56,419 bases of DNA from CAYQTO01 sp964420455 (GCA_964420455.1 CAYQTO010000007.1:1-56419); one strand, 5' to 3'. Shown: positions 6,574-15,627, counted from the first letter of the stretch. Numbers and translations are program-made. The notes: a model not told the origin generated them from the letters alone.

Positions 6574-9500
6574 TTGCCCACCGTTTCACCACCACAGGTC
6601 TTCCACCGCGTGCTCGCGGAACGCTCGGAGCCGCTCGCCAAGGTGCTGGGCGAACTGCGGGAGGGGAAACGCACGGTGCTGCTGGAGCAGCTGCCGGGCT
6701 CGTCGCTTCCGTTTGTCCTGTCGGAAATCGTCCGGGCCGAGCGGCGTCCGCTGGTGGTCCTTACCGCCGGGGGCGAGCGGGCCGAGGACCTGACCGGCGA
6801 CTTCGAGTTTTTCGGCCTTCAGCCGGCGCTCCACTTCCCCAAGTGGGAGGTGCTGCCTTACGACAGCGAGCCGCTCTCGATCGAGGTGACGGCGAAGACC
6901 CTGGACGCCTTCGAGGCGATCCTTCGGCGAAAGGCGGACGCGGACGCGCCCCCGTTCGTGCTGTGTGCGCCGGTCGACGCCATGATGCTGCGGGTGCTGC
7001 CGACGGAGCGGCTCGAGGAGTTGACCGTCCGGATCGAGTGGGGGGCGACGGTGGATCCGGCGGAGTTGGGCGAGCGGCTGTCGAGTGCGGGATATTCACG
7101 GGAGCCCCTGGTGGAGGCCCGCGGCGAGTTCTCGATCCGCGGCGGAATCATCGACATCTATCCGCTCAACGCGGAGAACCCGATCCGCATCGATCTGTTC
7201 GGCGACGAGATCGAATCGATCCGGACGTTTGACGTATCGACGCAGCGGAGCCTGGAAGATCTGGGGACCGAGGCGTCGCTGGTGGTGCCGCCGGCGCGGC
7301 TCAAGAGCCACATCGAGGAGGCCGTCCGCGAAGGGGCGCCGCTCGACACGTTTTTCCAGCACCTGCCGGAGGACACGATTGTGGTGCTGGAATCGCCGGA
7401 GCGGTTCCCCGAGGTGTGCGAGTATTTCGAGTCGGCGGTGGCGCGCCAGCACGAGATCGCGGAGAAGGCGAGCGGCGGGAGCCTTCCCTCGCCCGAGAAG
7501 ATCATCATCCCGGCGGCGGAACTGGTGGCACACCTCGAGCCGTTCCGCCGGCTGGAACATTCGCTGAATCCAACGGAAGGCGATCGCAAGTCGGTCCGCG
7601 TGCGGTTTCCCGCCCAGCACTATGGGCCGGAGGCGAGCGACCTGCCGTCATGGATGGCGCAGATCCGCAAGCTCCAGTCGCAGGACTACCTCGTGGTGGT
7701 GGTTTGCGACAACGACGGCCAGGTCCAGCGTTTCGACGAGTTGCTCCGCGAGGAGGAGATCAGCGCCGTCTCCGTGTTCGAGCAGGGGTGGACGGAGGGC
7801 TTCGAACTGAAGGGGGTGCTCGAGGGATATCAGGATGTATTGCTGATGGTTGGGGGCGTGCAGACGGGTTTCGCGCTGCCGGATATACGCCTGTGCGTGA
7901 TCACGGACCGCGAGATCTTCGGCCGCTACAAGCGGCGCTATGTCTACAAGAAGATCTACAAGGGCAAGCCGGTGCAGTCCTCGTCGGAGATCCGGCGGGG
8001 GGACTTCGTCGTGCACGTGGACCACGGGATCGGCCGTTTCCTGGGGATGCGGGTGCAGGAGATCGACGGGCGGAAGGTGGACCTGATCGAGATCGAGTAC
8101 GCGGACGAGAACAAGCTGCTGGTGCCGGTGGACAAGATCCACAAGGTGCAGAAGTACTCGGGGCCGGAATCGGCGGAGCCGTCGCTGGACAAGCTGGGCA
8201 GTACGAAATGGGCAAAGCGGCGCAAGAAGCACAGCGAGGAGATCGAAAAGATCGCGGACGAGCTGCTCGAGCTGTACGCGGCGCGGGACCTCGCCCGGCG
8301 GCCGGAGCACACGCCGGACACGCACCTCCAGCGGGAGTTCGAGGCGAGCTTCCTGTATCAGGAGACGCCGGACCAGCTCCAGGCGATCCGGGACACGAAG
8401 AAGGACATGGAGCAGCCGCGGCCGGCGGACCGGTTGGTCTGTGGCGACGTCGGCTACGGAAAGACCGAGGTGGCCATCCGGGCGATCTTCAAGTGCGTCC
8501 AGAGCGGCCGCCAGGCCGCCGTCCTTTGCCCGACGACGATACTCGCCCAGCAGCATTACAACACGTTCCGCGAACGATTCGCGGACTACCCCGTGCGTCT
8601 CGACATGATCTCGCGATTCCGCAAGCCCCAGGAATCGCGCGAGGTGAAGCGCAAGGCAAAGGCCGGGGAACTGGACGTGGTGGTGGGGACCCACGCGCTG
8701 CTGGCGAAGGACATGGCGTTCAAGGACCTGGGGTTGGTGGTGGTGGACGAGGAGCAGCGCTTTGGCGTGAAGGCGAAGGAGCGGCTGAAGGAAATGCGGA
8801 CCGAGGTGGACATGGTAACGCTGAGTGCGACGCCGATCCCGCGCACGCTGCACATGGCGCTGAGCGGTCTCCGCGACCTGTCGATCATCACGACCCCACC
8901 GCCGGACCGCCAACCCATCAAGACCCGCATTATCCAGTTCGACGAGGAGCAGATCGCCGAGGCGATCCTGCGCGAGCTGAACCGAGGCGGCCAGGTGTAC
9001 TTCGTCCACAACCGCATCAACACCATGGACGAGGTGGTGCGCCGCCTGCGCGAGATCGTGCCCCATGCGCGCATCGTCCCTGCCCACGGCCAGATGAAGG
9101 AGTCGGAGCTCGAGGAGACCATGCTGAAGTTCATCGACCGCGAGTTCGACATCCTGGTTTCCACGACGATCATCGAAAGCGGCGTGGACATCCCGAACTG
9201 CAACACGATCATCATCAACCGGGCGGACGCGTTCGGGCTGGCGCAGTTGTACCAGTTGCGGGGCCGCGTCGGCCGCGAGCGGCGCCGGGCGTATGCCTAC
9301 CTGATTGTCCCCCAGGGCCGGGCCATCACCGAGACGGCGGTGAAGCGGCTAGCCGCGATCGAGGAGTTCGCGGAGCTTGGCGCCGGATTCTCCATCGCCA
9401 TGCGCGACCTCGAGATTCGCGGCGCCGGTGACCTCCTCGGAAAGCAGCAGCACGGCACCATCACCGAGATCGGGTTCGAGCTCTTCTGCGAGCTGCTCGA

Positions 9501-10026
9501 GGAGAAAGTCTCGGAAAAACGCCAGGACGTCCGGCCGCGCTTTCACGATGTCGACATCCGATGGGACGCAAGTGCGTACCTCCCTCCCGCGTATATCCCC
9601 CTGGAGGCGCAGCGGGTCACATTTTACAAGCGATTCGCGGGAGTGCGGACGGAAGGGGAACTGGACGAGCTGGTGGGGGAGATGCGCGACCGTTTCGGGG
9701 AGCTGCCGGTGGAGGCGCAGCAGCTGGCGGAGTCGTACCGGCTTCGGATCGCCTGCCAGGGGCCGCGGGTGGGGGCGGTGAAGAAAAGCCTCCAGAAGGT
9801 GCGGCTGACGCTGATCGAGCCAAAGGCGCAGGAGCAGGCGGACGCGTGGCGGGCGGCCGCGGCCGAGACCGCGGGCGTGGCCACCGCCGTGGCGGATACC
9901 TTCGACCAGGTGGTGCTCACCCTTGATTCCGGGGTCACGCCGGGGGAAGCGTATCCGGCGGTGACGGCGCTATTGCGCGGCGTCGCCGGGCGGATCCAGG
10001 CCGAAAGCAACGGAGGAGCCCCATGA
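6574..10026 (+). CDS. mfd: Transcription-repair coupling factor Mfd
   Basis: DNA translocase that removes RNA polymerase stalled at lesions and recruits UvrA. Domains in order: UvrB-like N-terminal module (F-P-K-W-E-V-L-P-Y-D near residue 92, R-G-G-I-I-D-I-Y-P near 190), the RNA polymerase-interacting domain (F-V-V-H-V-D-H-G-I-G-R-F-L-G near 480), the helicase core with Walker A G-D-V-G-Y-G-K-T near 625 and D-E-E-Q near 725, the S-A-T-P-I-P-R-T-L motif and the T-R-G translocation block G-R-V-G-R-E-R near 900, then the C-terminal D7 domain. About 1150 aa, as in E. coli. The start is unclear: no ATG is available in the right place. TTG 6574 gives full length and GTG 6610 is the alternative. The stop overlaps the next gene (ATGA). 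Confidence 0.96.
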   Translation: MPTVSPPQVFHRVLAERSEPLAKVLGELREGKRTVLLEQLPGSSLPFVLSEIVRAERRPLVVLTAGGERAEDLTGDFEFFGLQPALHFPKWEVLPYDSEPLSIEVTAKTLDAFEAILRRKADADAPPFVLCAPVDAMMLRVLPTERLEELTVRIEWGATVDPAELGERLSSAGYSREPLVEARGEFSIRGGIIDIYPLNAENPIRIDLFGDEIESIRTFDVSTQRSLEDLGTEASLVVPPARLKSHIEEAVREGAPLDTFFQHLPEDTIVVLESPERFPEVCEYFESAVARQHEIAEKASGGSLPSPEKIIIPAAELVAHLEPFRRLEHSLNPTEGDRKSVRVRFPAQHYGPEASDLPSWMAQIRKLQSQDYLVVVVCDNDGQVQRFDELLREEEISAVSVFEQGWTEGFELKGVLEGYQDVLLMVGGVQTGFALPDIRLCVITDREIFGRYKRRYVYKKIYKGKPVQSSSEIRRGDFVVHVDHGIGRFLGMRVQEIDGRKVDLIEIEYADENKLLVPVDKIHKVQKYSGPESAEPSLDKLGSTKWAKRRKKHSEEIEKIADELLELYAARDLARRPEHTPDTHLQREFEASFLYQETPDQLQAIRDTKKDMEQPRPADRLVCGDVGYGKTEVAIRAIFKCVQSGRQAAVLCPTTILAQQHYNTFRERFADYPVRLDMISRFRKPQESREVKRKAKAGELDVVVGTHALLAKDMAFKDLGLVVVDEEQRFGVKAKERLKEMRTEVDMVTLSATPIPRTLHMALSGLRDLSIITTPPPDRQPIKTRIIQFDEEQIAEAILRELNRGGQVYFVHNRINTMDEVVRRLREIVPHARIVPAHGQMKESELEETMLKFIDREFDILVSTTIIESGVDIPNCNTIIINRADAFGLAQLYQLRGRVGRERRRAYAYLIVPQGRAITETAVKRLAAIEEFAELGAGFSIAMRDLEIRGAGDLLGKQQHGTITEIGFELFCELLEEKVSEKRQDVRPRFHDVDIRWDASAYLPPAYIPLEAQRVTFYKRFAGVRTEGELDELVGEMRDRFGELPVEAQQLAESYRLRIACQGPRVGAVKKSLQKVRLTLIEPKAQEQADAWRAAAAETAGVATAVADTFDQVVLTLDSGVTPGEAYPAVTALLRGVAGRIQAESNGGAP

Positions 10027-10421
10027 GCGAGCTGCAGGACCTGATGAAGAAGACCTTCGGCATGAAAAGGTGGGCGGTTGTGGGTGCCCATGAGGACCCG
10101 GCGCGATACGGATACAAGCTGTTCCGCGTGCTGAAGGACCGGGGATACAACGTGGCGCCGGTGCATCCCCGGCTGAAGGAAATCGACGGCGACACCGTCT
10201 ATACGAAGCTGGCGGAGATCCCGGAGCCCCCGGAGGTCGTCGACATGGTCGTCAACCCGGACCGCGGCATCCGGGTCATGGAGGAAATCCGCGACCTGGG
10301 CATCAAGTACGTCTGGATGCAGCCGGGGACGCGCAGTGACGAGATTCGCCAGTTCGCCGACGAGAACGGCATCACGCTGATCGAGGACTGCGTGCTGACG
10401 CGGATCGACCGGTTCATCTGA
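10023..10421 (+). CDS. CoA-binding domain protein (YccU type)
   Basis: Single-domain Rossmann protein of the CoA-binding family (succinyl-CoA synthetase alpha-like fold) and of normal length (132 aa). Seen: the W-A-V-V-G-A-H-E-D-P-A-R-Y-G-Y nucleotide loop at residues 17-31, the V-A-P-V-H-P strand near 46, and the Y-V-W-M-Q-P-G-T-R-S-D-E block near 95, which is strongly conserved in YccU-like proteins. No catalytic role is established for the family. Its ATG overlaps the mfd stop, so translation is coupled to mfd, and hisS follows after 30 nt. The V-Y-T codons at 10197-10204 carry the octamer GTATAGAC on the minus strand. Confidence 0.88.
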   Translation: MSELQDLMKKTFGMKRWAVVGAHEDPARYGYKLFRVLKDRGYNVAPVHPRLKEIDGDTVYTKLAEIPEPPEVVDMVVNPDRGIRVMEEIRDLGIKYVWMQPGTRSDEIRQFADENGITLIEDCVLTRIDRFI

Positions 10422-10451
10422 CCCCACGGAAACGAGGCATTACGCACGGGC

Positions 10452-11786
10452 ATGGCAGCGACGAAGGCACCCAACATCCGGTCGATCCGCGGCATGGGCG
10501 ACATCCTCCCGGTGGGCCAGAAGCAGGTCATCTATCAGTCGCACCGTTGGACGTGGGTGCGCGACCAGTTCGCCCGATGGGTGGAGACGCACGGCTATCA
10601 ATATATCGAGACGCCGGTGATCGAGGAACTCGAGCTGTTCAAGCGGACGAGCGGCGAGACGTCGGACATCGTGGGGAAGGAGATGTATCTGGTGCGGCGT
10701 TCCTCCGGCGTGGCGGAGGAGGCGGAGGACACGCTGGCGCTGCGGCCGGAGGGGAGCGCGGGGGTCGCCCGGGCCGTCGTCGAGCACGGGCTCGCCCGGA
10801 GCCAGACGGGCCTTAAGTTCTACTATGTGGCGCCCATGTTCCGGAGCGAACGCCCCCAGCGCGGTCGATACCGTCAGCATACGCAGGTGGGCGTGGAGTT
10901 GTTCCGCGAGGACGCGCCGGCCGCGGACGTGGAGGTGATCGCGCTGCTGTCCGGCTTCTATACACGTTTGGGCCTCCGCGACTGCGTCGTGCAGCTGAAC
11001 ACGGTCGGGGACGCGGAATGCCGCCCACGCTATCGCGAGGCGCTTGTCGCCTTCCTCGAGCAATACCGGGACGAAATGAGCGAGGAGTCGCGCAACCGTC
11101 TCGACGTCAATCCCATGCGATGCCTCGATTCGAAGGACGAGAAGGACCAGGAGCTCTTTCGCGATGCGCCGACCCTTCTCGACTACCTGAACACGGAATG
11201 CGCGGACCACTTCGACGAGGTGCGGCGCGGGCTGGATGCACTTGGTGTTCGCTACGAGGTGAACCCGCGGCTGGTGCGCGGACTGGACTACTACACGAAA
11301 ACGGCGTTCGAGGTGCGTTGCGAGACGCTGGACGGGGCGATCAAGACAATCGGCGGCGGGGGACGCTACGACGGATTGGTGGAACTGCTCGGCGGGCCGC
11401 CGACGCCGGGAATCGGGTTTGGGTCGAGCGTCGAGCGCATTCTTCTCGCCCTCGAGTCGCAGGGGATCGAGCCCCCCGCCGCCCCCTCGCCCCGGGCCCT
11501 TGTGGCCTACATGGATGCCGGGGTTAAGTATGACGCGCTCCGGATCACGCAGGACCTTCGCTCACGCGGTGTCTCTACCGAGTTCCTCTACCACGCGAAG
11601 AACCTCGGCAAGCAATTGAAGGAGGCGGGGCAGCGCGACGTGGAATACGTGGTGATTGTTGGGGGCGAGGAGTGGGACCGGTGCGAGGTGATGATCAAGA
11701 ACTACCGGACGCGCGACCAGGTGACCGTTGCCGTGGCGGAGGCCGTGGGCACGCTGCTGGACCGGCTGGGGGCGGGGGCGCCATGA
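10452..11786 (+). CDS. hisS: Histidyl-tRNA synthetase
   Basis: Class II aminoacyl-tRNA synthetase charging tRNA-His in the cytoplasm. Motif 1 region I-R-G-M-G-D-I-L-P opens the catalytic domain. T-S-G-E-T-S-D-I-V-G-K-E-M-Y and L-A-L-R-P-E-G-S lead to motif 2, F-R-S-E-R-P-Q-R-G-R-Y-R. The histidine A box L-D-Y-Y-T-K-T-A-F-E-V lies near residue 278, and motif 3 G-I-G-F-G-S-S-V-E-R-I-L near 320. The C-terminal 100 residues form the anticodon-binding domain. At 444 aa it is near the usual length. The ATG at 10452 follows the CoA-binding gene closely. The last codons overlap aroB as ATGA, so hisS and aroB are coupled. Confidence 0.97.
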   Translation: MAATKAPNIRSIRGMGDILPVGQKQVIYQSHRWTWVRDQFARWVETHGYQYIETPVIEELELFKRTSGETSDIVGKEMYLVRRSSGVAEEAEDTLALRPEGSAGVARAVVEHGLARSQTGLKFYYVAPMFRSERPQRGRYRQHTQVGVELFREDAPAADVEVIALLSGFYTRLGLRDCVVQLNTVGDAECRPRYREALVAFLEQYRDEMSEESRNRLDVNPMRCLDSKDEKDQELFRDAPTLLDYLNTECADHFDEVRRGLDALGVRYEVNPRLVRGLDYYTKTAFEVRCETLDGAIKTIGGGGRYDGLVELLGGPPTPGIGFGSSVERILLALESQGIEPPAAPSPRALVAYMDAGVKYDALRITQDLRSRGVSTEFLYHAKNLGKQLKEAGQRDVEYVVIVGGEEWDRCEVMIKNYRTRDQVTVAVAEAVGTLLDRLGAGAP

Positions 11787-12898
11787 TTCATCACGAGGTG
11801 ATCGTGGACCTGGCAGACCGGAGCTACCCGATCCTCCTGGGGAAGGAGCTCCTGGGCGACGCGACGCGTTTTCTTGCCCATCGCCTGCGGTCCCATCGGC
11901 TGTTCTGCGTTTGGGATGCAAACGTGGCGGTGCACGCGCGGCGGCTTATGGAGACGCTGGACGGGCGCTTCGAGGTTCACGGGCTCGAGTTGCCGCCGGG
12001 CGAGACCACCAAGTCGGTCCGCCATCTCGAGGAGCTTTGGGACGCCCTGTCGCAACGTCATTTCGGGCGCGACACGGCGCTGGTGGCAATCGGGGGTGGC
12101 GTGATCGGCGACCTCGCGGGCTTTGCCGCCGCCACCTACCTTCGCGGGATCGACTTCATCCAGGTACCGACGTCGCTCCTGGCCATGGTGGATTCGAGCG
12201 TCGGCGGCAAAACCGGCATCAACAATCGGTTTGGGAAGAACCTGCTCGGGGCGTTCTGGCAGCCGAGGCTGGTCCTTGCCGATCTTGACGCGCTCGAGAC
12301 ATTGCCGGATGCTGAGCTCGTCAGCGCCCTCGCCGAGATCATCAAGTACGGGGTGATCTACGACGCGGATTTCTTCGCCTGGTCCGAGGCAAACATTGCG
12401 GCCATGCGGGCGCGCGACGGCAAGGCGCTGGCCTACGCGGTCAAGCACTCCTGTCTGATCAAGGCGGAAGTGGTGCGGCAGGACGAACGGGAGAGCGGGC
12501 TGCGGGAAATCCTGAACTTTGGCCATACGATCGGGCACGCGATCGAAAATGCGGCGGGCTATGGACGGCTCCGTCACGGCGAGGCGATCGCGATTGGCAT
12601 GCTGGCGGAGTCGCAACTAGCGCTGGCGATTGAGGGAACCCGGTGGACGGCGCGGGACCACGAGCGCCTCGGTGCCCTGGTCGAGGCCGCCGGACTGCCT
12701 ACCCGCATCCCGGAGGATCTCGAACTGACGACCGCCCGGCTGATGGAAACCGCCCGGTCCGACAAGAAGGCGCGCGCCGGGGCGATCCGCTACGCCCTTC
12801 CCACCGCCATGGGCACCACGTGCAGCCACGCCCTCGCCGACGAGCAGGTCATCCCCATCCTTGTTCGCCATGGCGCCCGGGAGGCCGCTGCCCCATGA
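11783..12898 (+). CDS. aroB: 3-dehydroquinate synthase
   Basis: Converts DAHP to 3-dehydroquinate, second step of the shikimate pathway; NAD- and divalent-metal-dependent, cytoplasmic. Diagnostic blocks: L-P-P-G-E-T-T-K-S near residue 72, G-G-G-V-I-G-D-L-A-G-F-A-A-A-T-Y-L-R-G near 102-120 (NAD site), P-T-S-L-L-A-M-V-D-S-S-V-G-G-K-T-G-I-N near 127, and the metal-ligand region F-G-H-T-I-G-H-A-I-E followed by H-G-E-A-I. The length of 371 aa is normal. The start ATG lies inside the hisS stop (ATGA) and the stop overlaps the YhcH-family gene the same way. Confidence 0.96.
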   Translation: MIHHEVIVDLADRSYPILLGKELLGDATRFLAHRLRSHRLFCVWDANVAVHARRLMETLDGRFEVHGLELPPGETTKSVRHLEELWDALSQRHFGRDTALVAIGGGVIGDLAGFAAATYLRGIDFIQVPTSLLAMVDSSVGGKTGINNRFGKNLLGAFWQPRLVLADLDALETLPDAELVSALAEIIKYGVIYDADFFAWSEANIAAMRARDGKALAYAVKHSCLIKAEVVRQDERESGLREILNFGHTIGHAIENAAGYGRLRHGEAIAIGMLAESQLALAIEGTRWTARDHERLGALVEAAGLPTRIPEDLELTTARLMETARSDKKARAGAIRYALPTAMGTTCSHALADEQVIPILVRHGAREAAAP

Positions 12899-13350
12899 TC
12901 CTCGATCATCTGAACAACTGGGCCTTGTACTTCTCACGCGATTCGCCGGTCTCCCGCGGCATGCGATGGCTCGGGCGCGAGGCCCACCCGGATCTGCCGG
13001 ATGGCCGCGTCGACATCGACGGCGAGCGCCTCTTCGCCCTCGTCCAAACATACCCCACGCGCCATCCCGCCCACTGCCGCTTCGAGGCCCACCGCGACTA
13101 TCTAGATATACAGTACATCGTCCGCGGCGCCGAGGCCATCGGCTGGTTTCCCACCCACGTGCTCGACATCAACGAGCCCTACGACGAGAAGCGCGACATC
13201 ATTTTCTTCGAAACCCCGGGGAGCTATACGACGCTCGAGGTGTTCGCCGGGGGCTTCGCGCTCTTTTATCCCGGCGACGCCCACATGCCCGGCATGCAGA
13301 TGATTGGGCACGAGGAAGTAAAGAAGGTCGTGGTAAAGGTGCGCTTGTGA
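12895..13350 (+). CDS. YhcH/YjgK/YiaL family protein (DUF386)
   Basis: Cupin-like protein of the YhcH/YjgK/YiaL family. E. coli YhcH (NanQ) is an N-acetylneuraminate anomerase, and other members act on sugar catabolites. Conserved features seen: a Y-P-T-R segment, F-E-A-H-R-D-Y-L-D-I-Q-Y-I-V (the central strand of the family), and F-A-L-F-Y-P-G-D-A-H-M-P-G-M with E-V-K-K-V-V-V-K-V at the end. The length of 151 aa is normal. It overlaps aroB (ATGA) and the following lipoprotein (GTGA). No sialic acid genes are nearby, so the substrate is open; a general sugar-anomer role is inference. The D-I-Q codons use the rare ATA. Confidence 0.85.
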   Translation: MILDHLNNWALYFSRDSPVSRGMRWLGREAHPDLPDGRVDIDGERLFALVQTYPTRHPAHCRFEAHRDYLDIQYIVRGAEAIGWFPTHVLDINEPYDEKRDIIFFETPGSYTTLEVFAGGFALFYPGDAHMPGMQMIGHEEVKKVVVKVRL

Positions 13351-13697
13351 GAATCGTGTCGTTGGTCGCGGTGTGTGCGATGCTGCTGGCGGGATGCGCC
13401 ACGCGCGAACCGGGGCGGCTGCTGTTTGTCGTGCCGGATACCCTGCCGGACGGGACTCCGGCGACGGAGGCCCGCGCCGCGCTCGAGGTGTACCTTGCGG
13501 AAACCGCCGGAGGATACACGCGCCTCGACGAGGTGACCGGCGGCTGGATGTCTCCCGCCGGGGTCGTGGTCACCGAGCCCAACGACCTGTACCTCGTCTC
13601 GCCCGGCGGGGCCGACCCTGCGGAACTCCGGGCGGAAATCGAACGGCGAATCCTCGAGGACTTCGACCAACAGGCGGCCTACATCGAACGGTGGTGA
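13347..13697 (+). CDS. Small lipoprotein of unknown function
   Basis: Predicted lipoprotein of about 116 aa. A short hydrophobic stretch ends in L-L-A-G-C, a good lipobox with the cysteine near residue 16. The mature part is acidic with a mixed alpha/beta look (E-A-R-A-A-L-E-V-Y-L-A-E-T-A-G-G-Y-T-R-L and a final helix R-R-I-L-E-D-F-D-Q-Q-A-A-Y-I). The fold suggests a periplasmic domain that follows a growth-substrate protein, but I do not recognise a family. GTG 13347 is chosen as start because it overlaps the preceding stop (GTGA), as elsewhere in this cluster; an internal GTG at 13356 would still keep the signal. Last gene of the mfd-hisS-aroB run. Confidence 0.7.
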   Translation: MRIVSLVAVCAMLLAGCATREPGRLLFVVPDTLPDGTPATEARAALEVYLAETAGGYTRLDEVTGGWMSPAGVVVTEPNDLYLVSPGGADPAELRAEIERRILEDFDQQAAYIERW

Positions 13698-13802
13698 CCG
13701 CCGGGAAAAGCCGATGTCAACCTCCTGTCACACGGCACGGCTTGACCGATTACGGCGCTTCCTGAACCTTTTCCTCATCCTGCACCCGAGGTTATCCCCA
13801 AC

Positions 13803-15215
13803 ATGGAACTTTCGAGGCGATCGTTTCTCAAGGCCGCCGGCGCCGTATCGGTCGGCTTCGCCGGCATCAAGGTGGCCGGCTCCACAAGCCGCGCCCAGGC
13901 CGCCACGGTAACCGCCACCGGCAGCGGGCCGGGCTACGGCGAACTCCTTCCCGACCCCAACAAGATCTTCGACCTCCCCCAGGGCTTCTCCTACAAGGTC
14001 ATCTCGACGGTGGGAGACGAAATGAGCGACGGCTTCCTCGTCCCCGGCAAGGCCGACGGCATGGCGACCTTTCCCGCCCCCAATGGCCGCGTCGTTGTCG
14101 TCCGCAACCACGAGCTCATGCCCGACTCGATCGACATTGGCCCCTTCGGCCCGAACTTCGAACGCGTTTCGCGCCTCGCCAGCGACGACATTTACGACAT
14201 GGCGAAGGGCAAGCCCTGCATCGGCGGCACCACCAACATCACCTTTAATGAGGAAACGATGCAGGTGGAGGAGGAGCGCCTGAGCATTGTGGGCACGATC
14301 CGCAACTGCGCGGGCGGCCCGACGCCGTGGAACTCCTGGATTACCTGCGAGGAGACGGTGATGCGGCGGGGTGACGTGCTCGAGGAAACCGGCCAGGAAT
14401 TGGAAGTCGACCATGGCTACAATTTCGAGGTGCCGTCGTGGCTGGGCCAGCGGGTGGCGCGACCGATTCCGCTGAAGGCCATGGGGCGTTTCAACCACGA
14501 GGCGGTCGCCGTCGATCCCCACTCGGGTATCGTCTATCAGACCGAGGACTCGAGCGACGGCCTGATCTATCGCTACATCCCGAACCAGCCGGGCGCGATG
14601 GCCGCGGGCGGTGTGCTCCAGGCGCTGGTCATCCGCGAGCAGAAGAGCCTCGTGACGCGCAACTGGCCCGGCGAGCCGGAGATCCCCGTCGGCAAGAAGT
14701 TCGAATGTGAATGGATCACGATGGACAACGTGGAGGCGCCGGACAACGACCTGCGCAAGCGCGGCCATGCGGCGGGCGCGGCCATGTTCGCCCGCGGCGA
14801 GGGCATGTGGTACGGCAACGGCGAGGTGTACTTCGCCTGCACGAATGGTGGAAAGGCGCGCAAGGGCCAGATCTGGCGCTACGTCCCCAGCCCGTACGAG
14901 GGGACCTCGCGCGAGGCAGACCAGCCCGGCACGATCGAACTCTTTGTTGAGCCGAACGACGGCAGCATCGTCGACAACGCGGACAACCTGTGCGTCTCGC
15001 CCTGGGGCGACGTGATTGTCTGCGAGGACGGCTCGGCGCCGGACCAGTTCCTTCTCGGCGTCACCCCGAAGGGCGACGTGTACCGTATCGGACGGAACGC
15101 AAAGTCCAGTTCCGAGCTGGCGGGCGTCTGCTTCTCCCCTTCGGGCAAGACACTCTTTGTCAACATCCAGCACGACGGGTTGACTCTGGCGATCACGGGT
15201 CCGTGGCGCGGCTGA
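13803..15215 (+). CDS. phoX: PhoX-type alkaline phosphatase (DUF839), Tat-exported
   Basis: Periplasmic phosphatase or phytase-like enzyme of the PhoX family, which frees phosphate from organic esters with an Fe-Ca cofactor. Residues 5-10 are the twin-arginine motif R-R-S-F-L-K followed by an A-A-G-A-V-S-V-G-F-A-G hydrophobic core and an A-Q-A cleavage region near 34, so it leaves folded. Family blocks: N-H-E-L near 103, G-G-T-T-N near 141, W-N-S-W-I-T-C-E-E near 178 (the cysteine and glutamates that bind metal in PhoX), G-R-F-N-H-E-A near 222 and C-V-S-P-W-G-D near 397. About 470 aa, at the short end for PhoX. A role in phosphate starvation fits the betaine-lipid genes 24 kb away, but no convincing Pho box was seen upstream. 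Confidence 0.88.
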   Translation: MELSRRSFLKAAGAVSVGFAGIKVAGSTSRAQAATVTATGSGPGYGELLPDPNKIFDLPQGFSYKVISTVGDEMSDGFLVPGKADGMATFPAPNGRVVVVRNHELMPDSIDIGPFGPNFERVSRLASDDIYDMAKGKPCIGGTTNITFNEETMQVEEERLSIVGTIRNCAGGPTPWNSWITCEETVMRRGDVLEETGQELEVDHGYNFEVPSWLGQRVARPIPLKAMGRFNHEAVAVDPHSGIVYQTEDSSDGLIYRYIPNQPGAMAAGGVLQALVIREQKSLVTRNWPGEPEIPVGKKFECEWITMDNVEAPDNDLRKRGHAAGAAMFARGEGMWYGNGEVYFACTNGGKARKGQIWRYVPSPYEGTSREADQPGTIELFVEPNDGSIVDNADNLCVSPWGDVIVCEDGSAPDQFLLGVTPKGDVYRIGRNAKSSSELAGVCFSPSGKTLFVNIQHDGLTLAITGPWRG

Positions 15216-15248
15216 CCGGCCCGAAGTTTGCCTCTGTTTACTCATGGA

Positions 15249-15274
15249 TGGGCCGTGGACACTCCCACGGCCCA
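15249..15274 (+). terminator. Intrinsic-type hairpin after phoX
   Basis: TGGGCCGTGG (15249-15258) and CCACGGCCCA (15265-15274) form a 10-bp perfect stem with loop ACACTC, 33 nt after the phoX stop. The trailing TTCTCTATCTT is pyrimidine-rich rather than a clean T-run, so termination is likely but not certain. The ribosome site of the next gene begins only 13 nt downstream. Confidence 0.7.
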
Positions 15275-15301
15275 TTCTCTATCTTCCGAAGGATTTCTTC
15301 T

Positions 15302-15625
15302 GTGAGTATCAAACGATCCGCCTCCTTCCTTGCTGTCCTCGCCGCGCCGCTACTCCTCGCCGGTTGTGTCTTCGCTCCGGTGGTTCCCCCGCGGGGGCTT
15401 CTTTATACCGACCAGTCGTCCCCGCTCTTTCGCGGTGGCGGCCCCGGGGAAAAGACTGGCGAAGCCAGCGCCCACAATATCCTTTTCCTGGTCGGCTGGG
15501 GGGACGCCTCCCTTAACGCCGCGATCGAGGATGGCGACCTCAACTCTGTCTCCTTCGCCGACTACCGGTTCGTGAACTACTTCATTTTCTACCAGAAGTT
15601 CACTCTGATCCTCCACGGGAACTGA
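15302..15625 (+). CDS. TRL-like family lipoprotein (first of a tandem pair)
   Basis: Lipoprotein of about 107 aa resembling the TRL-like family, of unknown function. GTG 15302 is the start because a GAAGGA ribosome site lies 8 nt before it. The signal helix ends in L-L-L-A-G-C with the cysteine near residue 22. The mature part shows the family order: P-P-R-G-L-L-Y-T-D, a Gly-rich G-E-K-T-G-E-A-S-A-H-N-I-L-F-L-V-G-W-G-D-A-S segment, and a final F-A-D-Y-R-F-V-N-Y-F-I-F-Y-Q-K-F-T-L-I-L-H-G. The following gene ends with the same pattern (A-D-Y-R, aromatic strand, L-x-G), so the two look like diverged duplicates. Outer-membrane location is inferred. Confidence 0.72.
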   Translation: MSIKRSASFLAVLAAPLLLAGCVFAPVVPPRGLLYTDQSSPLFRGGGPGEKTGEASAHNILFLVGWGDASLNAAIEDGDLNSVSFADYRFVNYFIFYQKFTLILHGN

Positions 15626-15627
15626 GC

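Noticed and set aside
5132..6595. Minus-strand frame of 487 codons opposite the Memo gene
   Set aside because: Composition rich in Arg, His, Leu and Val with no motif; overlaps a complete Memo domain. Third-position G/C bias of the real gene explains it.
7416..9431. Plus and minus frames of 671 and 479 codons inside mfd
   Set aside because: mfd has all helicase and translocase motifs in its own frame. These are GC-driven shadows.
13698..13802. Possible Pho box (CTGTCACA) upstream of phoX
   Set aside because: Only one half-site fits; the second half at the expected 11-nt spacing is not a match.
13728..15275. 515-codon minus-strand frame opposite phoX
   Set aside because: No motifs, Arg/Ala/Val-rich; the PhoX frame has Tat signal and metal-site residues.
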